Of a stretch of 64,000 bases of DNA, positions 34,359 through 43,166 are shown in pieces (within the stretch, counting starts at the first letter, position 1; each line of letters starts with the position of its first letter). The position numbers and the translations under genes were made by a program. A model generated the notes under the pieces. It was not told the DNA's origin. It did not search any database and was given only the letters and a program-made list of their open reading frames with translations. The DNA comes from Bog-159 sp963709155 (GTDB lineage: Bacteria; Acidobacteriota; Terriglobia; Bryobacterales; Bryobacteraceae). Where the stretch lies: positions 744,001 to 808,000 of the forward strand of contig CAVPVD010000010.1 in NCBI GenBank assembly GCA_963709155.1, written 5' to 3'.

Positions 34359-35378
34359 ATGGATCTCGCCGAGTTCGATTTCGCCCTGCCCGACGACCTG
34401 ATCGCGCAGGCGCCGCTCGCCGACCGCGCCGCATCGCGCATGCTGGTCGTAGATCGCGCACGCGGCTCCTGGGAGGACCGCCATTTTCGGGATCTGCCCG
34501 CGTTCCTGGGGCCCGGCGATTGCCTCGTTTTGAACGATTCGCGGGTCTTTCCGGCGCGCCTGTTCGGGCATCGCGCAGGCCGCACCGGCGCTGTGGAAGT
34601 CCTGCTGCTGCGGGCCGTCAACAGCGCCGCGAAGGACTGGGAGGCGCTCGTACATCCCGGCAAGAAAATGCGGGTCGGTGAGAGGATTGTGTTCGGCGAC
34701 AGCCTGGAGGCCGAGGTGGTCGCGCGCCGGGAATTCGGCGAGCGCACCCTGCGCTTTCACACGGACCGCGATGTCTACGAAGATTTCGAGAAACTGGGCC
34801 ATGTGCCGCTGCCTCCCTATATCAAGCGCGCGGACGAAGCCGCCGACCGCGAACGCTATCAGACCGTATTCGCGCGCGAGAAGGGCTCGGCGGCCGCGCC
34901 CACCGCTGGTTTGCACTTCACGCCGGAGGTGCTGGAGGCTTGCCGCGCGGCCGGCGCGGACATCGCGTTCGTCACCCTGCACGTGGGGCTCGGAACTTTT
35001 CAGCCGATCCACGACGGGCGCGTGGAAGGCCACCACCTGCACAGCGAGCACTACCGCATCACCGCGGATAACGCCGTCCGCATGGCGTCCGCCCGGCGCC
35101 GCGTGCCCGTGGGCACCACCAGCGTACGCTCCCTCGAAAGCGCCATGCAAAACGGCGGCCTGCGGGAGACCGCCGGCGAAACCGACATATTCATCTACCC
35201 CGGCTTCGAGTTTCGCGCCACCGGCGCTATGCTAACCAATTTTCATCTCCCGCGCACCAGTCTACTGCTGCTGGTATGCGCCTTCGCCGGCAAGGAACTG
35301 GCGCTGGCAGCCTATCGCCACGCGGTCGCGGACCGGTACCGCTTCTATTCCTATGGTGACTGCATGTTGATTATCTGA
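34359..35378 (+). CDS. queA: tRNA preQ1(34) S-adenosylmethionine ribosyltransferase-isomerase
   Basis: The 339-residue enzyme transfers and rearranges the ribosyl group of AdoMet onto preQ1 in tRNA to give epoxyqueuosine. Its sequence shows the QueA landmarks: 'FDFALPDDLIAQAPLADRAA', 'LVLNDSRVFPARLFG', 'HVPLPPYIKRADEAADRERY', 'APTAGLHFTPEVL', 'VTLHVGLGTFQPI' and 'TNFHLPRTSLLLLV'. Length and end ('FYSYGDCMLII') are normal. The start is ATG 34359, giving 'MDLAEFDF'; the open frame upstream lies over the radical SAM gene. No other queuosine genes are nearby. Confidence 0.97.
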   Translation: MDLAEFDFALPDDLIAQAPLADRAASRMLVVDRARGSWEDRHFRDLPAFLGPGDCLVLNDSRVFPARLFGHRAGRTGAVEVLLLRAVNSAAKDWEALVHPGKKMRVGERIVFGDSLEAEVVARREFGERTLRFHTDRDVYEDFEKLGHVPLPPYIKRADEAADRERYQTVFAREKGSAAAPTAGLHFTPEVLEACRAAGADIAFVTLHVGLGTFQPIHDGRVEGHHLHSEHYRITADNAVRMASARRRVPVGTTSVRSLESAMQNGGLRETAGETDIFIYPGFEFRATGAMLTNFHLPRTSLLLLVCAFAGKELALAAYRHAVADRYRFYSYGDCMLII

Positions 35379-35411
35379 TCCGTTCAGTGTTTTTGGAGGG
35401 CGGGCAATTCT

Positions 35412-35436
35412 GCCCGCAGCCGGCTTTCAGCCGGCT
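35412..35436 (-). repeat. Short intergenic palindromic repeat B, copy 2
   Basis: This is the exact reverse complement of 16658-16682 (25 of 25 bases). It lies between queA and a small membrane-protein gene, next to a second hairpin (GGACTAAAAGTCC at 35442-35454) similar in form to the second palindrome of repeat A, and just after GGGCGGGCAATTCTGCCCGC, itself a palindrome. Confidence 0.7.
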
Positions 35437-35474
35437 AAGTGGGACTAAAAGTCCTGAAAGGTGACGTCCAGGAA

Positions 35475-35840
35475 ATGAAATTCGCTAAAATCGTCTTTTG
35501 GGCCGCTGGCGCATTTGGCGTGCTGGCGTTGGCGCCCTTATACTTCCTGTTCGATCAAGTGGGACGCTACGATCCGCCGTCCATCACGCATCCGCAGTTC
35601 TATTACGGCTTCGCCGGCGTGGGGCTGACGTGGCAGTTTGTATTTTTCATCATTGCCAGGGACCCACTCCGGTACCGCCCCCTAATGATTCCCGCCGCGC
35701 TCGAGAAGCTCAGCTATGCCGGCGCGCTGCTGGTGCTCTATCTGGCAGGACGCATTTCACCGGTGCAGGCCGCGACCGGCATCCCGGACGCGCTGCTCAT
35801 GCTCCTGTTCGTGGCGGCATTTTTGAAAACGCGCAACTAG
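35475..35840 (+). CDS. Small polytopic membrane protein of unknown function
   Basis: The 121-residue protein has four hydrophobic segments (about residues 5-24, 44-60, 77-92 and 98-116) and few charged residues. No catalytic motif or family is recognised. The start at ATG 35475 gives a normal first helix (MKFAKIVFWAAG); an upstream in-frame ATG at 35439 would begin inside the repeat region and is less likely. It ends four bases into the convergent gene on the other strand. Confidence 0.6.
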   Translation: MKFAKIVFWAAGAFGVLALAPLYFLFDQVGRYDPPSITHPQFYYGFAGVGLTWQFVFFIIARDPLRYRPLMIPAALEKLSYAGALLVLYLAGRISPVQAATGIPDALLMLLFVAAFLKTRN

Positions 35841-36499
35841 CCCGAGGTTTTGTCGGGCGTCGCCACGCTGTGAGCGGTATTGTAAATCTGCTGGCTCAAC
35901 TGGCTCTGCAGTTGATTGATGGCTTGCGCGTCCGTCGGGCTCAACGTCCCCCCGTTAGCCTGCTCGTCGCTGGCGATCTGCTGCTGGATACCGGACAGTT
36001 CCGAGCCCAACTGGGTGGCTTGGCCGCCGCTCAGATGCCCGGCCTTCTCGTTCAGCATAATACGGCCGGCTTCCACGTCCTCGCGCGTGCCGGCCTGTGT
36101 TACTTTCGGATCGGATGGGGCCACGGCGCCATCGTGCGCGTCGCTATAAACCGTCTGGCTCAACTGAGTCTGCGCCTGCTGCACGGCTTTGGCATCGGCG
36201 GGCGACAGCGTGCCGCCGTCGGCCTTCCGGTCCGCCACAATCTGGCTGTGGATAGACGTGATCTGGGTATAAAGCTGTTGAGACTGATCGGTCGTTAGGT
36301 TGCCATGATCCGCGTTCGCGGCCACCCTGCCTGTGAGCGCCACCTCGCGCAGCGCCGCGGGGCTAAGGTTCAGGCTGTCCGGCGCTCCATCGGAGGGCTG
36401 TGCGGTGCTCTTCTGGGCAGCCGCGAGCGGGAACTTCTCCGCTATCATGCTCGTGTTCAAAACGATTGGGGCCAAGGTTGATCTCCTCACCCCTTTCAT
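35837..36499 (-). CDS. Hypothetical protein with two internal helical repeats
   Basis: The 220-residue protein contains two copies of a helical unit: 'ADGGTLSPADAKAVQQAQTQ' and 'ANGGTLSPTDAQAINQLQSQ', each followed by LSQ, a Tyr and a His-containing turn (VYSDAHDG, IYNTAHSV). A related 'TTDQSQQLYTQITSIHSQI' comes earlier, giving about three EF-hand-sized, Gln-rich repeats. There is no signal peptide or known domain. The start is ATG 36499, 20 bases after the end of the kinase gene; the frame continues open over that gene but changes character. A structural or protein-binding role is possible; no function is assigned. Confidence 0.6.
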   Translation of the reverse strand: MKGVRRSTLAPIVLNTSMIAEKFPLAAAQKSTAQPSDGAPDSLNLSPAALREVALTGRVAANADHGNLTTDQSQQLYTQITSIHSQIVADRKADGGTLSPADAKAVQQAQTQLSQTVYSDAHDGAVAPSDPKVTQAGTREDVEAGRIMLNEKAGHLSGGQATQLGSELSGIQQQIASDEQANGGTLSPTDAQAINQLQSQLSQQIYNTAHSVATPDKTSG

Positions 36500-36519
36500 C
36501 GGCGGGAGACAGCGAAACT

Positions 36520-37467
36520 TTAGGACCGGCTTCGGGCCTTCGACGCCTTGATGTAGGCCTCTGGAATCAGCAGGGTAAGCGCATCGGGCACGATCTCCAC
36601 CCGCGCCGGAATGTGTCCCGCATATTCGCCATCCACCTGAATATACACACGCCGGTCCGCCGTGCCGGGCATGCACACCGTTTCCGTCCGGATCAACGAA
36701 ATGCCCGGAACCCCGGTCAGTTTGCGCATCGCCACCCGCGCCAGGTAGGTCAGAAACAGGAATGAACTTCGCCCCTCGAAGAGCACCACTTCGAACTGAT
36801 CGTCCAGCAAGCTGGTGCTTTGCGCGATCTCCAGGTCGCCGCCGTAATTGCGGACTTTGCTGATCAGCGCGAAGGCGCAGCTCAGCCGGCGGCCTTCCAC
36901 CAGCACCTCGAACTCGTCCAACTTGCGGCCGATCAGGCTGAAGCCGCCGATCCAATAGGCCAGCTTTCCCAGGCGCGCCTTGAGCGGCAAGTTGATGCCG
37001 TATACGATCCGGGCATCCAGCCCGATTCCCGCCATCAGCAGAAACAGCCGGCTGCGTTCGGATCCGTTCGCGCATTGCAGCCGGCCCATCGAAATCCGCG
37101 TGGGAATGCAATCGCGCAGGCTGGCCGCGGCCCGTTCGATGCTCGAACCGAGCCCCATCTCATTGGCCAATACGTTGGCCGTGCCGGCGGGCAGAATACC
37201 GAGCGGCACATCGGAAAAAGCCACGCCCTCGGCGATCTCGTTGATGGTTCCGTCGCCGCCCGCCGCCAGGATCAGCTCCGCGCCATCCGCGATGCTGCGC
37301 CGCGCGATAGCGCCCGCGGTGCCGGGGCCCTGCGTGGGCACCAGCCACGTGTCGTGTCCCGCTTCGCGCAGGATTTCCGCGGCGTCCGACAGACGCTTCA
37401 ACCCCTTATCGCCCATCTTGCCTGCAAAAGGATTGTAGATGATGATGGTCTTGCGTGCGGCGGCTAT
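36520..37467 (-). CDS. Diacylglycerol kinase-family lipid kinase, probably from a non-standard start codon
   Basis: The 315-residue protein is a DAGK/YegS-type kinase with 'AGGDGTINEIAEGVAF', 'LGILPAGTANVLANEMGL' and 'LMAGIGLDARIVYGIN'. The first standard start codon (ATG 37416) would lose the conserved 'RKTIIIYNPFAGK' strand and loop that opens the family and is encoded in frame just upstream. The only sensible initiator before it is ATA at 37465-37467, which has GGAG seven bases upstream (GGAGTAAAGCCATA). No in-frame ATG, GTG or TTG exists in this upstream stretch. Alternatives are a true start at 37416 or a sequencing error or point mutation at that codon. It is divergent from ligA. Confidence 0.8.
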   Translation of the reverse strand: MAAARKTIIIYNPFAGKMGDKGLKRLSDAAEILREAGHDTWLVPTQGPGTAGAIARRSIADGAELILAAGGDGTINEIAEGVAFSDVPLGILPAGTANVLANEMGLGSSIERAAASLRDCIPTRISMGRLQCANGSERSRLFLLMAGIGLDARIVYGINLPLKARLGKLAYWIGGFSLIGRKLDEFEVLVEGRRLSCAFALISKVRNYGGDLEIAQSTSLLDDQFEVVLFEGRSSFLFLTYLARVAMRKLTGVPGISLIRTETVCMPGTADRRVYIQVDGEYAGHIPARVEIVPDALTLLIPEAYIKASKARSRS

Positions 37468-37513
37468 GGCTTTACTCCAGTCCTCTAAGTTTAAACTATA
37501 GTGAGAAACGCCG

Positions 37514-39499
37514 ATGCCAAAGAACCCCGCCGCCCGGATTGAAAAGCTGCGCGAAACGCTGCGCCATCACGAGCGCCTCTACTATGTGCTCGACCAGCCC
37601 GAGGTCAGCGATGCCGAATACGACGCCCTGATGCGCGAGCTGCGCGATCTGGAAACCGAGCATCCCGACCTGCTCACGCCCGACTCGCCCACCCAGCGCG
37701 TGGGCGGCAAACCGCGCGAAGGCTTCGTCAAGGTGGCGCACAGCGCGCCCATGCTGAGTCTCGACAACGCCCTCGACGAAGGCGAGCTGCGCGATTTCGA
37801 CCGCCGCGTGCGCGAACTGCTGCGCGGCGCCGAATTCCAATACGTCACCGAATTGAAGCTGGACGGCCTTTCCATGGCTGCCCACTATCGCGATGGCCAG
37901 TTTATCCAGGCCATCACCCGCGGCGACGGCGTAGTGGGCGAGGACGTCACCGGGAACGCGCGCACCATCCGCTCCCTGCCCCTGCGCGTCGCGTCGCACT
38001 TGCCGCAATTCGAAGTGCGCGGCGAAACCGTGATGAACCGGCGCGCCTTCGAACGCCTGAACGCGGAGCGCGACGAACGCGGGCTCTCGCGCTTTGCCAA
38101 TCCGCGCAACGCCGCCGCTGGATCGCTGCGCGTGCTGGAGCCTTCCATTACCGCCTCCCGCCGCCTCGACTACTACACCTATTTCCTGCAGGTGGACGGC
38201 GCTCCCGCTTACCCGCGCCATTGGGAATCGCTCGAAGAGCTGGTGCACCTTGGCTTTAAGGTCAACCCTCACCGCAAGCTCTGCCGGGACGTGGATGAGG
38301 TTCTGCGGTTCTGCGCGGAATGGGAAGCCAAGCGCGAACAGTTGGCCTACGAAATCGACGGCGTCGTCGTGAAAGTGGATTCCATCGCCCAACAGCAGCA
38401 GCTTGGATTTACCGCCAAAGCCCCGCGCTGGGCGATCGCTTATAAATATCCGGCGCGGCAGGCGTTGACCACCGTGGAGAACATCGAAGTGCAGGTGGGA
38501 CGTACCGGCGCCCTGACCCCTGTGGCCCGTCTCAAACCCGTCGAAGTCAGCGGTGTCACCGTGTCGCGCGCCACCCTGCACAACGAAGACGAAATCGAGC
38601 GCTTGGGCCTCGAGATCGGCGACACCGTGGTGATTGAGCGCAGCGGCGATGTGATTCCGAAAGTGGTCCGGGTGCAGACGCAAGGCTCTTACCGCAAGCC
38701 CTTCGCGATGCCCAAGACGTGTCCCGTGTGCGGCGGCAGGATCGTGCGCGAAGAGGGCGAAGCCGCGTCCCGCTGCATCAACATTAACTGCCCGGCGCGT
38801 TTGAAGGAATCCATCCTGCATTTCGCGGCGCGCGGCGTCATGAACATCGATGGCTTGGGAGACGTGCTGGTGGATCAACTGGTCGATCGCGGCATGCTGC
38901 GCAGCGTGGCCGATATTTACGGCCTCACGCTCGATCAATTGGTGTCGCTCGAGCGCATGGCCGAAAAGTCCGCGGGCAACGTAATCCGCAACATCGAGAA
39001 GTCCAAGGAATGTCCCCTGCCGCGCATTCTCACGGCGCTGGGCATTCGGTTCGTCGGCGAGCGCACCGCCGTGTTTCTGGCGGAAGCCTTCGGCAGCCTG
39101 GACCGCATCGCGCAGGCCAGTGTCGATGACTTGCAGCGCGCCGAGGAAGTGGGGCCGAAAGTCGCGGAAAGCGTCTACGAATTCTTCCACGAGCCACGCA
39201 ACCAGGAACTGGTGGAGCGTCTGCGCGCGGCCGGCCTCAAGTTCGAATACCAATCCACCCGCAAGAAGGGCGGCCCGCTGGCGGGGAAGACATTCGTGCT
39301 CACCGGAACCTTGCCCAACCTCAGCCGGGAAGACGCCACCCGCCTGATCGAAGCCGCGGGCGGCAAAGTCAGCGGCTCAGTCAGCCGGAAGACCAGCTAC
39401 GTCGTGGCGGGCGAGGACGCGGGATCGAAACTGGACAAAGCCCGCGGCCTGGGCGTCGAAGTGATCGACGAGCGGCGGCTATTGGAACTGGCCGGCTAG
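37514..39499 (+). CDS. ligA: NAD-dependent DNA ligase
   Basis: The 661-residue protein has the complete LigA architecture. The Ia domain ('ERLYYVLDQPEVSDAEYDAL') is followed by the adenylation domain with nucleophile Lys in 'TELKLDGLSMA' and 'ITRGDGVVGEDVTGN'. An OB fold and a four-cysteine zinc site ('CPVCGGRIVREEGE', 'CININCPARL') come next, then helix-hairpin-helix repeats and a C-terminal BRCT domain ('GKTFVLTGTLPNLSREDAT'). It seals nicks during replication and repair. The ATG at 37514 gives the normal length. The promoter probably lies in the short 46-bp gap to the divergent kinase gene. Confidence 0.98.
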   Translation: MPKNPAARIEKLRETLRHHERLYYVLDQPEVSDAEYDALMRELRDLETEHPDLLTPDSPTQRVGGKPREGFVKVAHSAPMLSLDNALDEGELRDFDRRVRELLRGAEFQYVTELKLDGLSMAAHYRDGQFIQAITRGDGVVGEDVTGNARTIRSLPLRVASHLPQFEVRGETVMNRRAFERLNAERDERGLSRFANPRNAAAGSLRVLEPSITASRRLDYYTYFLQVDGAPAYPRHWESLEELVHLGFKVNPHRKLCRDVDEVLRFCAEWEAKREQLAYEIDGVVVKVDSIAQQQQLGFTAKAPRWAIAYKYPARQALTTVENIEVQVGRTGALTPVARLKPVEVSGVTVSRATLHNEDEIERLGLEIGDTVVIERSGDVIPKVVRVQTQGSYRKPFAMPKTCPVCGGRIVREEGEAASRCININCPARLKESILHFAARGVMNIDGLGDVLVDQLVDRGMLRSVADIYGLTLDQLVSLERMAEKSAGNVIRNIEKSKECPLPRILTALGIRFVGERTAVFLAEAFGSLDRIAQASVDDLQRAEEVGPKVAESVYEFFHEPRNQELVERLRAAGLKFEYQSTRKKGGPLAGKTFVLTGTLPNLSREDATRLIEAAGGKVSGSVSRKTSYVVAGEDAGSKLDKARGLGVEVIDERRLLELAG

Positions 39500-39527
39500 C
39501 TCCCGGCCAGATCGGCCCAGCGACTCA

Positions 39528-40838
39528 TCAGGGCAGGATTTCGAAAAACACTCCGGCGCCATGCGGGCCGCTGAACGCCGCGGTGCCGTACAGTTTGCCA
39601 TGCGAATCCATCAGCAGGCCCGCGAGTGGACCGCCTCCGGCCTCGCCATTCCCGAAGCGGGACAGGATAGATTCCGTATAGGTGCCATCCGTGCCAGGCG
39701 ACAACTCATAAACCATGCCACAGCCATCCGCGCACGAATCGGTCGCTCCGCCACCGCCGTCCAGGGTCGTGCCATAGACGTTTCCGAAGGCATCCAATAT
39801 CGGATTGCCGTATGGATACATGCCATCCGTGTTTCCCGTGAACTTATGGATGACGCTTTCCGTCCAGCCGCCGGCTCCGTTGAGAGTCAATTTGTAAACG
39901 ACGCCCTCGCCCGTCCTATCTCCGCCGCCCACCGTGGTTCCGTACAAATTGCCCTCGGCGTCGAAGGCCAGGCCGGAATAGGGGGAGCAGCCATCGGAGC
40001 GGCATGTGAAGTTATATAGAACCGTCTCTTGCCAGCCGCCGGTGCTATGACTGAGACGGAACACGGTACCGCCTCCCGCGGGTCCGCCATAAAACGTGGT
40101 CCCGTAAAAATTCCCGGACCTATCCATGATCAGATTGGATTGCGGGCTCCAGCCATCCATGTGGTCATTGGTGAAGTTGTGCAGAATAGTTTCATGCCAA
40201 GGGCCGCTATCAGCAGGGGACAGTTCAAAGAGGGTGCCGCAACCGACCACAATACCGGCCCCACACCCAGTGCCGGTACCTCCTCCAGAGGTCGTGCCAT
40301 AAAGATTACCCGCATCGAAGACCAGGCCGGCAAGCGGACCGGCCCCGTCGGTGCTGCCGTTCACGCCACCACGAAAACTGTACAGGATGGTTTCCGTCCA
40401 GGTTCCATCGCTCCCAGGACTCAGCCTGAACACCGTGCCTGAGTCAGCTTCAACGGATCGGCCGCCGGCGAGGGTCGTTCCATATAGGTTGCCTTGCGCA
40501 TCGAAGATCAGCGGAGCCTGCGGCTGTTGCCCGTCGGCCAGCGGGCCTTGAAAGGCGTGAATCACGTGCTCGACGTAGCTGCCGCTGCCGTCGGGGGACA
40601 ACTCAAAGACTGTCCCGCAGCCGTACTCACACGGGCCGTCGCCGCCGGAATAGGAGGTTCCGAATAAATCGCCATGTGCATCCATGACGAGATTGGATTC
40701 GGGCGCGGCGGCATCCGGGTCGCCCTGGAAAGTATACCGGGTCTTGCGGGTGGCCGCCGTGGAGGAGGCGGCAACGGTGAGTAAGACTATGGCGAAGACG
40801 ATGCCTTCGCGGATCCGGGGACTGTTGTTAGATGGCAT
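39528..40838 (-). CDS. Secreted GloVer-repeat (TIGR03803-like) protein
   Basis: The 436-residue protein has a signal peptide (hydrophobic 'GIVFAIVLLTVAASSTAA') followed by about seven tandem repeats with the pattern N-[LFV]-Y-G-T-T-x2-G-G ... G-T-V-F-x-L-S-P ... W-x-E-[TS]-[VI]-[LI]. Examples are 'NLYGTTLAGG', 'NFYGTTFYGG' and 'NVYGTTLDGG'. This is the GloVer repeat, frequent in Acidobacteriota and presumed to fold as a beta-propeller-like extracellular protein. Function unknown. A TTTTACA direct repeat lies 64-81 bases upstream of the ATG, shared with the regulator gene at 60791. Confidence 0.88.
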   Translation of the reverse strand: MPSNNSPRIREGIVFAIVLLTVAASSTAATRKTRYTFQGDPDAAAPESNLVMDAHGDLFGTSYSGGDGPCEYGCGTVFELSPDGSGSYVEHVIHAFQGPLADGQQPQAPLIFDAQGNLYGTTLAGGRSVEADSGTVFRLSPGSDGTWTETILYSFRGGVNGSTDGAGPLAGLVFDAGNLYGTTSGGGTGTGCGAGIVVGCGTLFELSPADSGPWHETILHNFTNDHMDGWSPQSNLIMDRSGNFYGTTFYGGPAGGGTVFRLSHSTGGWQETVLYNFTCRSDGCSPYSGLAFDAEGNLYGTTVGGGDRTGEGVVYKLTLNGAGGWTESVIHKFTGNTDGMYPYGNPILDAFGNVYGTTLDGGGGATDSCADGCGMVYELSPGTDGTYTESILSRFGNGEAGGGPLAGLLMDSHGKLYGTAAFSGPHGAGVFFEILP

Positions 40839-40901
40839 TTCGCTCGTTCTCGGACGAATTATGGCATCCGAAGGGGGAGGCGCGAAAGCGGTTCGGGTGG
40901 T

Positions 40902-40919
40902 TTTTACATTTGTTTTACA
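40902..40919 (+). promoter_or_regulatory. TTTTACA direct repeat, candidate OmpR-type binding site
   Basis: TTTTACA occurs at 40902-40908 and again at 40913-40919, an 11-bp period that places both on the same DNA face, as in PhoB/OmpR-type sites. It lies 64 bases upstream of the GloVer gene start. The same pair occurs at 61243-61260 upstream of a gene encoding an OmpR-type DNA-binding domain. Confidence 0.5.
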
Positions 40920-40935
40920 GACGTGACTTGCATTT

Positions 40936-41727
40936 TCACGCGTTAAGTTCGCCGCGTAGCACCGTGACCGCCTGTCCTGACATGAAAACGCGTTCTCCCG
41001 CGCACCGCACCCGCACCATCCCGCCGCGCGCCGAGGCCTGGTAAGCCACGAACTCCGTCTTCCCCAGGCGCTTGCTCCAGTACGGTCCCAGGCAGGTATG
41101 CGCCGAGCCGGTCACCGGGTCTTCGTTGACGCCCGCGCCGGGCGCGAAAAAGCGCGAGATGAAATCGAATTCGGGCGTATCGGACCGCGCCGTGACGATG
41201 ATCCCGCGCACCGGCAGTTTCCGCAGGATGCCGTGATCCGGCCGCGCGGCGCGCAGTTCCGCGGCAGATTCCACCTCGACCAGGTAATCGAACTGGTTGC
41301 GCCCTACGTACACCGGCTTCAATCCGAGCGCGGAGGCCAGTTCCGCGGGCGGCTCCGCGGACTCCTCCATCTTGGCCGGGAAATCCATCTCGATCCAGTC
41401 GCCGCGGCGCTCTGCCAGCAGCCATCCGCTGCGCGTGTGGAAGCGCGCCTGCGCGTCCGCGGCCAAGTGGCCTTCCTCCCAAAGCACGTGCGCGCTGGCC
41501 AGCGTGGCGTGCCCGCAAAGGTCCACTTCCACCGCCGGCGTGAACCAGCGCAGGTTGTAGCCGTCTTCCCGCGGCACCAGAAACGCGGTTTCCGAAAGGT
41601 TCATTTCGCGCGCCACATCCCGCATCCAGCTCTCTTCGGGAGCTTCGGACAGAATGCATACCGCCGCCGGATTCCCGGCGAACGGCCGATCGGTGAAAGC
41701 GTCCACTTGCGTGATGGCGATGCCCAT
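40936..41727 (-). CDS. PhzF-family isomerase-like protein
   Basis: The 263-residue protein has the two-fold PhzF/diaminopimelate-epimerase-like structure: 'ITQVDAFTDRPFAGNPAAVC', the catalytic Glu in 'MNLSETAFLVP', 'VDLCGHATLASAHVL', and in the second half 'APGAGVNEDPVTGSAHTCLG'. Family members isomerise or epimerise small acids; most are not linked to phenazine. No phenazine genes are nearby, so the substrate is unknown. The ATG at 41727 is the natural start (MGIAITQVDAF). It is separated from the hydrolase gene upstream by 44 bp on the same strand. Confidence 0.92.
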   Translation of the reverse strand: MGIAITQVDAFTDRPFAGNPAAVCILSEAPEESWMRDVAREMNLSETAFLVPREDGYNLRWFTPAVEVDLCGHATLASAHVLWEEGHLAADAQARFHTRSGWLLAERRGDWIEMDFPAKMEESAEPPAELASALGLKPVYVGRNQFDYLVEVESAAELRAARPDHGILRKLPVRGIIVTARSDTPEFDFISRFFAPGAGVNEDPVTGSAHTCLGPYWSKRLGKTEFVAYQASARGGMVRVRCAGERVFMSGQAVTVLRGELNA

Positions 41728-41771
41728 ATTCTTTTCAGTTTAGCCGAGGCGGCATCGCCCGCCGGCGCGCA

Positions 41772-42632
41772 TTACTGCTTCATCAGCTTCCGGTCGACCA
41801 TCCAGTCGTGCAGCCGGTCCGGCCAACTGGCCACCGGCAGGCGCGACGGCCGCATTCCCACGCCGTGTACGCCGCTGGCATAGATGTGCATCTCCGTGGG
41901 CACTCCCTGCTTCTCCAGATCCAGATAAAGGCCGACCGTCGTCACCACGTGCGCGCGGTCCTCATCGGTGCACATCAGAAATGTAGGCGGCGCGTCCTTT
42001 GGCACCGTGATCGACCCCGGCTTGAATCCGGGATAAATGGCCGCGGCAAAGTCGGGCCGCGAGCTGGCGCGATCCACCGCATCGGCGGCGTCCGCGTTGC
42101 CCGCGTCGAAGCGGGTTTCGATCAACGCGGTCAACTCCCCACCCGCCGAAAAGCCCATGAAACCGATACGCGCCGGATCCAGGCCCCATTCCGCGGCGCG
42201 GCTGCGCACCGCGCGCACGGCGCGCGCGGCGTCCGCCAGCGCATCGCGATCGACGGTGTAATGCGATCCCGGCGCGCGCGCCAGCCGGTACTTCAGCACG
42301 AAGGCCGCAATGCCGTTCCCATTTAGCCAATCGGCGATTTCCCAGCCTTCCTTATCGATGACGAGCTGCGAATGCCCGCCTCCCGGGGCCACCACCACCG
42401 CCATCCCGTTGGCCTTCTCCTTCGGCGCCAGGAAGACGTAGATCGAAGGATAGTGAACCACCGTGAACCGCTTAGGCAGCCTGGAATTTGGCGCCGTTTC
42501 AAATACCTCCGCCGCCGTTTCTCCCTCCGATCCCGGCGCGCCGTTGGGCCAGAGCCGGATCTCCTCGCCGCGCTCCGCGCCGAGCGCGTATCCGCAAATC
42601 AGAGCCGCACTGAAAACGAATTTCGCGATCAC
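41772..42632 (-). CDS. Secreted alpha/beta-hydrolase (esterase/acetylxylan-esterase-like)
   Basis: The 286-residue protein has a signal peptide (MIAKFVFSAALICGYALG), the oxyanion 'VVVAPGGGHSQLV', the nucleophile 'IGFMGFSAGGELTAL' (G-x-S-x-G), an Asp in 'FLMCTDEDRAHVV' and the final His in 'ASGVHGVGM'. This matches the BD-FAE/acetylxylan esterase-type hydrolases involved in plant polysaccharide breakdown. The GTG at 42632 directly abuts the stop of the SnoaL-like gene, so the two are cotranscribed. A secreted glycosidase is encoded divergently at 43233, which supports a polysaccharide-degrading role. Confidence 0.85.
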   Translation of the reverse strand: MIAKFVFSAALICGYALGAERGEEIRLWPNGAPGSEGETAAEVFETAPNSRLPKRFTVVHYPSIYVFLAPKEKANGMAVVVAPGGGHSQLVIDKEGWEIADWLNGNGIAAFVLKYRLARAPGSHYTVDRDALADAARAVRAVRSRAAEWGLDPARIGFMGFSAGGELTALIETRFDAGNADAADAVDRASSRPDFAAAIYPGFKPGSITVPKDAPPTFLMCTDEDRAHVVTTVGLYLDLEKQGVPTEMHIYASGVHGVGMRPSRLPVASWPDRLHDWMVDRKLMKQ

Positions 42633-43166
42633 TTAAAATCCCTTCCCTGCGCCACTGGAGCTTTTAAACGGCATCCCGGAATAGTGTACGTGCACCAGGC
42701 GCCAACCCCCCGGCTCTTTGTGATACACCTGCGTTTCGCGGCCCTGGGTAGCCACCGCGCCGCCGTCTTTTCTGCGCTTCGCGGCGAAATCCCAATAGAA
42801 CTCGGCCCACGCGGCGTCTCCATATACGTGGATCGATGGATCTTTCACCGTCAGCTTTCTCTCGGAGAAAGTGTCGCCCATGAGGTGCTGAAAGACATTC
42901 TGTGCGATTTGATCGAGTCCGTGTTCGTGGCCGAGCGGGTGAATGAAAGACACCTCCGGCGAATTCGACCAGATCTGCTTCACCAGGGCCACGTCGGCAG
43001 TGTCGACGGCCCTCGCATACTCCGCGATCAGGCGCCGGATGCTGTCCACATCCGCCCGCGGGCCGCTGCTGGTCTGCCCCGTCAGGTTAAGAGAAAACGC
43101 CGCCGCGAGGACCGCGCAGCGAAACAAGAGCGGACCGCCCGCCGGCCGATGGAGCATCTTTTCCAT
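42633..43166 (-). CDS. SnoaL/DUF4440-like protein with signal peptide
   Basis: This 177-residue protein has a hydrophobic leader ('LLFRCAVLAAAFSLNLTG') and an NTF2-like cone domain: 'SIRRLIAEYARAVDTADVAL' at the start, 'GDAAWAEFYWDFAAKRR' in the middle and 'GGWRLVHVHYSGMPF' at the end. The family includes ketosteroid-isomerase-like enzymes and binding proteins; catalytic residues cannot be fixed here. The start is set at ATG 43166; a GTG at 43193 adds nine residues. It is transcribed with the esterase gene and is divergent from the glycosidase gene. Confidence 0.75.
   Translation of the reverse strand: MEKMLHRPAGGPLLFRCAVLAAAFSLNLTGQTSSGPRADVDSIRRLIAEYARAVDTADVALVKQIWSNSPEVSFIHPLGHEHGLDQIAQNVFQHLMGDTFSERKLTVKDPSIHVYGDAAWAEFYWDFAAKRRKDGGAVATQGRETQVYHKEPGGWRLVHVHYSGMPFKSSSGAGKGF

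Noticed and set aside
37496..39253. 585-codon open frame antisense to ligA
   Set aside because: It mirrors the ligA coding sequence in a GC-rich genome, has no family signature and no start signal. LigA on the plus strand is certain.
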